From CAZPDM01 sp964585305 (GTDB lineage Bacteria > Planctomycetota > Uabimicrobiia > Uabimicrobiales > JABWCH01), in the NCBI GenBank assembly GCA_964585305.1, contig CAZPDM010000011.1, positions 8,455 to 72,454 of the forward strand: a stretch of 64,000 bases of DNA. Direction: 5' to 3'. How positions within the stretch are numbered: position 1 is the stretch's first letter; every line of letters starts with the position of its first letter. Shown in pieces: positions 58,860-64,000 of this stretch. The notes below the pieces were generated by a model that saw only the letters and a program-made list of their open reading frames with translations, made no database searches and had not been told where the DNA came from. A program made the translations under genes and the position numbers.

Positions 58860-59531
58860 ATGAAGCACGCCAATCGCGGTTTTACATTGATAGAAATTTT
58901 AATTGCCATGAGCGTGTTAGTTGTTGGATTAGTAGGTATTTTAGCACTATTTCCAGTAGGATTAAACGCTACAAAAAAAGCAATAGAAGATACAAATGCT
59001 GCTATGATTGCAGAATCAGTTTATGGTAGTCTTCGTGCTGCTGCACAACGTACTGTTCCTGGTGGAAGACTTCCCTTTTTTCATGATGGCATAAACCCTT
59101 CCAGTAATTTATATCCTTTAAGCAGTTCCTATGTTTTTAACAAGACAACTATGTTGGGAAAAACTTTTGGAATTCCTAAGTTTTCTGCAACAGAAATTGG
59201 CTCCGATCCCAATCAACCTGTAAGCATTTTAGATAGCAGTGCTAAACTAAATTATAAAGTAAATCCTGCTACAGATTGTTGCAGACTGGGATTAGGAAAA
59301 GAAGGGACATATAGCGGTTACACATATAATATCACTCTTCCTAGCACAGCTAACTTAGCATATCTAAAAAAAGATAGGGATCAGCTGAATCAATATTCTT
59401 TTAATATCCAATTATCTTATCCAGACACAAATCCTAAAAATTTATATGATATAACAATTTGGATATATCGCGAAACTACTTTAATCAAAAAATTCTATAC
59501 TCAGATGATGATTCCCACCGCAGATCAATAG
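58860..59531 (+). CDS. Pseudopilin 5 (GspI/PilV-like)
   Basis: A 223-residue pseudopilin with leader MKHANRG|FTLIEILIAMSVLVVGLVGILALFPVGLNATKKA. The EILIAM and LVGILALFPVG elements match the PilV/GspI minor type. Ribosome site AAAGGAAG. It ends the cluster, followed by a bidirectional terminator. Confidence 0.88.
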   Translation: MKHANRGFTLIEILIAMSVLVVGLVGILALFPVGLNATKKAIEDTNAAMIAESVYGSLRAAAQRTVPGGRLPFFHDGINPSSNLYPLSSSYVFNKTTMLGKTFGIPKFSATEIGSDPNQPVSILDSSAKLNYKVNPATDCCRLGLGKEGTYSGYTYNITLPSTANLAYLKKDRDQLNQYSFNIQLSYPDTNPKNLYDITIWIYRETTLIKKFYTQMMIPTADQ

Positions 59532-59550
59532 AAAAAAATATCAAATAAAA

Positions 59551-59569
59551 AGGGCGCAAATCGCGCCCT
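59551..59569. terminator. Bidirectional terminator after the pseudopilin cluster
   Basis: AGGGCGC-AAATC-GCGCCCT between convergent stops at 59531 and 59582. The T-run is on the minus strand. Confidence 0.85.
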
Positions 59570-59581
59570 ATAATTATCATA

Positions 59582-60520
59582 TTATTTTTTACTTAAAAAC
59601 CATTCTACAGTTTTTTCTAAGCCTGTTTTCACATCTACTAAAGGCTTATAATTTAAATATTGCTGGGCTTGTGAAATATCCGCTAAGGAATGACGAACGT
59701 CTCCGGCACGTGGCGGAGCATATATAGGGGAAATATTTGTTTTTAATATCTGTTGCAGATAGTTTAGAAGTTGGTTTAAACTAATTCTACTACCACCTGC
59801 TACATTAAAAACTTTGCCAGCAACAGTACTGGGAGCTTCAGCAGCTAACATATTTGCAGAAACCACATTTTCAATATAGTTAAAATCGCGGGTTTGTTCT
59901 CCATCGCCAAAAATATTTACAGGTTGATTATTTCGCAATGCTTGAATAAATTTAGGAATTACTGCTGCATATTCAGAAGCAGGATCCTGACGTGGACCAA
60001 ATACATTAAAATATCTCAAAATAACCGTTTCCAACCCATAAACTTCTCTAAAAACTTGGCAATAAGATTCTCCGGCTAATTTAGCTGCTGCATAAGGAGA
60101 AAGAGGCCCGGGCTTCATTGTCTCTACTTTAGGTAAAACTTCAGTATTTCCATAAACACTTGAAGAGCCTGCAAACATTACCCGTTTAACGCCTAAATCT
60201 CTTGCATGGAGTAGAATTTTTAATGTTCCTTCAACATTAGCCTGATGACAGTCCCAAGGATTTTTAATGGATCTTGGAACAGAAGCTAATGCTGCCTGAT
60301 GGAAAACAATTCTTGCGCCAGCCATAGCCTTTTTAACCATATCATCATCGCAAACACTACCTTGGTAAAAGGAAATGCGATCTCTAAATGGAGCAATATT
60401 TTCTAATTTCCCTGTAGCCAAATTATCTAAAACTGCTACAGTTTTATTTTTTGATAGCAATCGTTCAACAAGATGCGAACCAATAAAGCCTGCTCCCCCT
60501 GTTACTAGATATTCCGCCAT
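59582..60520 (-). CDS. NAD-dependent nucleotide-sugar epimerase (GalE/WbpP-like)
   Basis: A 312-residue extended short-chain dehydrogenase. The NAD loop is GGAGFIGSH near the N-terminus, the catalytic Ser in SSSVYG, and the Tyr-Lys pair in YAAAK; RYFNVFGPRQDP and FGDGEQTRDFNYIENV are typical of UDP-glucose or UDP-GlcNAc 4-epimerases. It supplies sugars for surface polysaccharide; the exact sugar is not determined. Its ATG overlaps the stop of a small lipoprotein gene (TAATG). Confidence 0.93.
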   Translation of the reverse strand: MAEYLVTGGAGFIGSHLVERLLSKNKTVAVLDNLATGKLENIAPFRDRISFYQGSVCDDDMVKKAMAGARIVFHQAALASVPRSIKNPWDCHQANVEGTLKILLHARDLGVKRVMFAGSSSVYGNTEVLPKVETMKPGPLSPYAAAKLAGESYCQVFREVYGLETVILRYFNVFGPRQDPASEYAAVIPKFIQALRNNQPVNIFGDGEQTRDFNYIENVVSANMLAAEAPSTVAGKVFNVAGGSRISLNQLLNYLQQILKTNISPIYAPPRAGDVRHSLADISQAQQYLNYKPLVDVKTGLEKTVEWFLSKK

Positions 60521-60699
60521 TAGTTATCTCCTGCGGATTCCATGGGAGTATCAGAAGGCCCTAAATCTTGAACATAATCCCAATCACTTTCTGGTTTGTA
60601 ACGAACTCCATCATTATATTCATCATATACTACTGGGGCTATGTTGCAGCCAGTTAATAAAACTGCGAATACTAATAAAACCCATAATAAATTACGCAT
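60520..60699 (-). CDS. 59-residue small lipoprotein
   Basis: A short gene with AGGAGA before the ATG. The product MRNLLWVLLVFAVLLTGC has a clear lipobox (LLTGC, Cys18). The mature part is acidic and Tyr/Asp-rich (VYDEYNDGVRYKPESDWDY). The stop overlaps the epimerase start by one base, so the two are one operon. No family is recognised. Confidence 0.72.
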   Translation of the reverse strand: MRNLLWVLLVFAVLLTGCNIAPVVYDEYNDGVRYKPESDWDYVQDLGPSDTPMESAGDN

Positions 60700-60759
60700 T
60701 GTGTTCTCCTATTAAAAAACTTATAAGTCAAACTTTTTTATATTATAGCAATTTTTTTT

Positions 60760-61920
60760 ATGAAAAAACAAATATTTTTTATGAAATTTTATCTCAAAAA
60801 AAATCGAAGTTTCCTTTACTTATATTTTATAAATTTTCTATTTCTGCTTTTGATAGCTTGTTCTCAACTCCCCAAACCTTTACCAGAATTATGGGAAAAT
60901 GTGAAAATAGAGCAAGTAAATCCTAATAAATTGAGCGAATATGAATATTTTCTCGATAATATTATTAAACATCCCGAATTTTCTCTTGAAAAAATATCAA
61001 AAAAGCATGCTCATTTACTTTTAAAATTAATTTGCTCTTATCAACTGGCGCATTTTATGCTGCCAAGCCAAGATAGCCAAGAAAAACTATTTGATAATTA
61101 CTACCCTATTTGGGAGAAATTGCCGTATCAACAAGAACTTATAGATTCCTTAAAAGGAGACTATGAATTACGAGATCTTTTAAAAATAATCGAATCTCGA
61201 AATATACGTGCAGAAAAAATATTAAAACAGTGTATACAAGATTGGGAAAAAAATTCAAATTATTCCCCTGATTGGTTAGAATCTTTAGATCGTGAATGGG
61301 AAACAGGTGGAATTATTCGCGAAAGCAAAGAAAAATCTCAGGAAAATCTATTATTTTTTTGCAACAACCTGGAATTTTTAGAACTTCCGGACTCAGATCA
61401 AATTGAAAATGCCAAATATTTGGCGGAATTTCGACAAAATAATTTCCAGAACTTGGATAAACTCCAAGCCAATTTTTTAAAACGTTTTCGTCTTTTTAGG
61501 GTAGGAGCAGATTCTAGTACAGAACTTTATACAGATGTTGTGGAATCTATTGTTACTAAGAAATTTTCAGTACTAAGAGAAATGAGACGTAAAAAAGACT
61601 GGACAGAAAGCGATTTAGAAATTATAGATCAAGCAAAAAAGAAACTCTATTACTTTGGATTGAAAAAAAGATTGCTCGATCGTTCTTACAATTTCCATTT
61701 AGATAAAAATACTTATTTAAACGATCTCTCTGTGATTTTCTTTTTTCATACCCACCCCTACGATCCAAGAATCCCACATTTGAAAACACCTTCTAAACAA
61801 GATCAAATAATGACTTTTCGTATGGGACCAGCCATTGTTTTCGATGTCCAGGAAAATTTTGTTGATGTCTATTCAGTTGTTTCTGGAGAAGTTGACAAAA
61901 TCCACCGATTTTTAAAATAA
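60760..61920 (+). CDS. Lipoprotein with C-terminal JAMM/MPN-like motif
   Basis: A 386-residue lipoprotein candidate; FLFLLLIAC provides a lipobox-like site. An alternative start is seven codons later; neither has a good ribosome site. Most of the protein is helical and unrecognised. Near the C-terminus HTHP (residues 330-333) is followed by TPSKQD (343-348), which resembles the H-x-H-P ... S-x-x-D zinc motif of JAB/MPN metalloproteases, with a longer than usual gap. The catalytic Glu is not identified. The metalloprotease reading is therefore tentative. Confidence 0.6.
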   Translation: MKKQIFFMKFYLKKNRSFLYLYFINFLFLLLIACSQLPKPLPELWENVKIEQVNPNKLSEYEYFLDNIIKHPEFSLEKISKKHAHLLLKLICSYQLAHFMLPSQDSQEKLFDNYYPIWEKLPYQQELIDSLKGDYELRDLLKIIESRNIRAEKILKQCIQDWEKNSNYSPDWLESLDREWETGGIIRESKEKSQENLLFFCNNLEFLELPDSDQIENAKYLAEFRQNNFQNLDKLQANFLKRFRLFRVGADSSTELYTDVVESIVTKKFSVLREMRRKKDWTESDLEIIDQAKKKLYYFGLKKRLLDRSYNFHLDKNTYLNDLSVIFFFHTHPYDPRIPHLKTPSKQDQIMTFRMGPAIVFDVQENFVDVYSVVSGEVDKIHRFLK

Positions 61921-61950
61921 GAAAAGTCATTTAATACTCTGATAAAAATA

Positions 61951-61987
61951 AAAAAAATCCTTCACAAATCTGTGAAGGATTTTTTTT
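61951..61987. terminator. Bidirectional terminator
   Basis: AAATCCTTCACA-AATC-TGTGAAGGATTT flanked by A and T runs, between convergent genes ending at 61920 and 62071. Confidence 0.9.
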
Positions 61988-62070
61988 GTACAAGAATTCA
62001 AGAGTGAAAAATATAGCAATTTTCATAAATTTTTTTTAGTAATTTTCGTTCTTTTTCGGTAGGACAAAAT

Positions 62071-63939
62071 CTATTGAAATACCAACTCCAGCTCTTCTGG
62101 TTTGCATGGCAATTGATCCGAGTAACGATAGACAATATGAATAGCTTCGGCGGGTTCGTTTTCTCGTTGGAAATTGAGCAAATTAACCTTGTTGGAAATC
62201 TCTGGGCCGGCTTTTGTTCCTGCCATAGAGCCAGAAGTTGATTTGGTTCCAATTGCAGGTAATTTTTCAGGGTAAAAATATACACTCATTAAACCAACCT
62301 GGTTTACAATTCCTACCAATTCTGCAGCAGAATCTTCTGGCCGGGCAAATTGAAATACCTTACTTGTTTCTAAACTACTTTGGAAACCAAGTACATCCAC
62401 TTGGTTTTGTGCCTTTATAACTGTTTGGATTTTATTTTTTCCAGGCTTGACTTCTTTTTCAAGGGCAGATATCTCGACTAATTTCGCTCCTTCAATAGTC
62501 GTTGTTCTGTCAGGATGATTCGGAACACTACGTACCATGCCATTTGCATTGGGTACAAGCCGTTTTCCAGGAGGTGTAAGCACCCATTTAAAGGCTTTAT
62601 TTGGATGGCATACCACAGGTTCAAACTGCGAATTTCCTTGCTTCTGATAAATACTATTGACACCATCCACAAGTACAGCAACGGCAAACAGCCGATCGTT
62701 ATCTAATGGATGATCTTGGAGAGAAGGACTACCATGGTTGATAATCCGAATTTTATAGCGTTTGTTACAATATGAAGGGGGAATGGACAGCAGCAAAGTA
62801 TTGTACCAGGAAGAAGCCTTTGTGGTACCATCTGCTTGGGTTTCCGTGGTACGTTTACATCGGTACAAATCTAGTTTTTTCCATGCTTGCTCATCTAAAT
62901 CCGGAAGTTTTTCATCCAATTTTACCCAAACTTCTACTCCAAATCGTCCCTTATTTTCCTTAGAACGAGCAATATTTCCTAGTCTTCGCAATTCTTCTGA
63001 ATATACACTGCCATTATATTCTAGCACTTTATTTTTCTTGGCGAGGATCATGGAAACATCCATCCCAGTCCATTTTCCAATTGAATAGCGATTAAAATTC
63101 TTTAATCCAAAATGCCCAACAATCCCAACTTCAATTTTCTGCTCATTTAGAATTTCCTGAGCAGTGGCAATATCCTTACGGCTAATCCCTTCTGGACTTT
63201 GGTTCTTAAACTTCCGTTGAATTTGACTCATAGTCATTACACGATAATTTGCCGATTCGGGCATTTCTGACAAAATTGCTTGGATCAATTCATTCTGCAT
63301 GATCAATGGAATATTTCCAAATGTCGCAGGAGCTTCATCGTCTTGGTTGCCAAAAGGAAATACAACCACATTCCACGTGGCATTGCTTGGTTGATTTTCC
63401 ACTAAATCCTTCACAATATCCAATGCCAAATTTCGTGCAACTCCTACTAAACTTAGATAACCTGTCAAATCAGCTTGTAACCTATTGCACAGCTTACGGG
63501 ACAAATCTTGGTAATCCTTAGCATCACGAATAACTTGCTTACAATAATCCTGAATCTTACCACTTTTCACCTCAACCAGTCGATAATGGGCTAGCCATGC
63601 CCCTTCAATTTTTTCAATTGCACCCAATAAAACAAAATTAGCTTCCAAATTTTCACTGATTTTCTGAATTTCCTCTGCTGTTGCGGTTGTAGGCATTGCC
63701 AATAACCGCTCCTCGATCAATTTCTTCACTTGCATCCGTTCCACTAACTCAAATGCAGTTTCCTTCATTTCGGAAGCAAGCAAATCCGCAATCGAAGAAC
63801 CAATCTCCTTCGGAGCATCCCCACGAACCTCAAAATTCGCAATCGCTAAACGCCGTTTCGGAGACTCAACTTCTTGAGCAAACACTATTAAACTTAGGAA
63901 ATATAGCACAATCCCTAATATAACCACATTGTTCTTCAC
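62071..63939 (-). CDS. Secreted CsgG-like domain protein
   Basis: A 622-residue exported protein with signal peptide ending SLIVFAQ. The N-terminal domain (about 28-160) reads RLAIANFEV ... IGSSIADLLASEM ... FELVERMQVKKLIEERL ... NFVLLGAIEKI ... YRLVEVKSGKI, the CsgG/TolB-N pattern. A second similar segment (WNVVVFPFGNQ ... ELIQAIL ... MTMSQIQRKF) lies near 190-260, so two CsgG-like domains may be in tandem. The C-terminal half is unrecognised and contains a TMVRSVPNHPDRTTTIEGAK-type stretch. CsgG proteins form outer-membrane pores for fibre export, but single-domain homologues are widespread and of unknown role. No curli genes are adjacent. Confidence 0.75.
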   Translation of the reverse strand: MKNNVVILGIVLYFLSLIVFAQEVESPKRRLAIANFEVRGDAPKEIGSSIADLLASEMKETAFELVERMQVKKLIEERLLAMPTTATAEEIQKISENLEANFVLLGAIEKIEGAWLAHYRLVEVKSGKIQDYCKQVIRDAKDYQDLSRKLCNRLQADLTGYLSLVGVARNLALDIVKDLVENQPSNATWNVVVFPFGNQDDEAPATFGNIPLIMQNELIQAILSEMPESANYRVMTMSQIQRKFKNQSPEGISRKDIATAQEILNEQKIEVGIVGHFGLKNFNRYSIGKWTGMDVSMILAKKNKVLEYNGSVYSEELRRLGNIARSKENKGRFGVEVWVKLDEKLPDLDEQAWKKLDLYRCKRTTETQADGTTKASSWYNTLLLSIPPSYCNKRYKIRIINHGSPSLQDHPLDNDRLFAVAVLVDGVNSIYQKQGNSQFEPVVCHPNKAFKWVLTPPGKRLVPNANGMVRSVPNHPDRTTTIEGAKLVEISALEKEVKPGKNKIQTVIKAQNQVDVLGFQSSLETSKVFQFARPEDSAAELVGIVNQVGLMSVYFYPEKLPAIGTKSTSGSMAGTKAGPEISNKVNLLNFQRENEPAEAIHIVYRYSDQLPCKPEELELVFQ

Positions 63940-64000
63940 GATAAAACCCTTTCTAAATTTAAAAAATATATTGAAAAATGGACAGGTTCTACAAATATTA

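Overview
The window is AT-rich bacterial chromosome (about one third G+C by eye) from an organism that looks like a member of the PVC group, most likely an unusual low-GC planctomycete-type lineage. Pointers are several Hanks-type Ser/Thr kinases and pseudokinases with TPR-like tails, a run of five pseudopilin genes with the FTLVELLVVIAIIG-type leader, an OmpH/Skp periplasmic chaperone and WaaP-like kinase (outer-membrane type envelope), an L,D-transpeptidase (peptidoglycan), an ARPP-1 protein and many secreted proteins. No rRNA, tRNA, IS element or CRISPR array was seen. The lineage assignment is inference; rpoD, dnaG, ftsH and gatA in the window would settle it by phylogeny.

Layout. 1-4.5 kb (minus): an AAA ATPase, a membrane-anchored coiled-coil protein and a membrane-anchored GTPase (cut by the window edge) form an accessory cassette of unrecognised function. 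4.7-6.1 kb (minus): hgcA and hgcB, the corrinoid protein and ferredoxin pair required for microbial mercury methylation, bracketed by two nearly identical ~84-bp direct repeats that are copies of a terminator. 6.2-10.8 kb (minus): dnaG, rpoD and a zinc-ribbon coiled-coil protein, with a folded rpoD leader. 10.9-13.3 kb: two tandem paralogous secreted EF-hand-like proteins. 13.6-15.1 kb (plus): gatA. 15.1-25.5 kb (minus): a 3445-residue three-module NRPS without thioesterase. 25.5-28.5 kb (minus): ptsI, ptsH, hpf and a 24-residue Cys-rich peptide. 28.7-36.6 kb: a double WaaP-like kinase, nicotinate phosphoribosyltransferase, MarC, a pseudokinase and an L,D-transpeptidase. 36.7-46.1 kb: small membrane protein, M4 protease, ARPP-1, DUF58, UbiA, a sigma factor with a probable membrane partner, a Gln-rich secreted protein, a Uma2 nuclease and a pectin-lyase-fold protein. 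46.2-54.6 kb: ftsH, ompH, a receptor-like Ser/Thr kinase, a GH3 glycosidase and a hemolysin III protein. 54.8-59.5 kb: moxR and five pseudopilins. 59.5-63.9 kb: sugar epimerase, two lipoproteins (one with a JAMM-like motif) and a CsgG-like secreted protein.

How it fits together. Housekeeping genes are interspersed with envelope, secretion and polysaccharide-use genes (GH3, pectin-lyase fold, M4 protease, pseudopilins), suggesting a heterotrophic surface-active bacterium. The strongest result is the hgcAB pair, which predicts methylmercury formation. Its flanking direct repeats suggest local insertion or duplication. The AAA ATPase/coiled-coil/GTPase cassette beside it is the best candidate for an undescribed system. 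The NRPS probably makes or extends a three-residue unit (first residue predicted Thr). Three copies of a degenerate intergenic repeat lie at 32.0, 39.7 and 42.2 kb.
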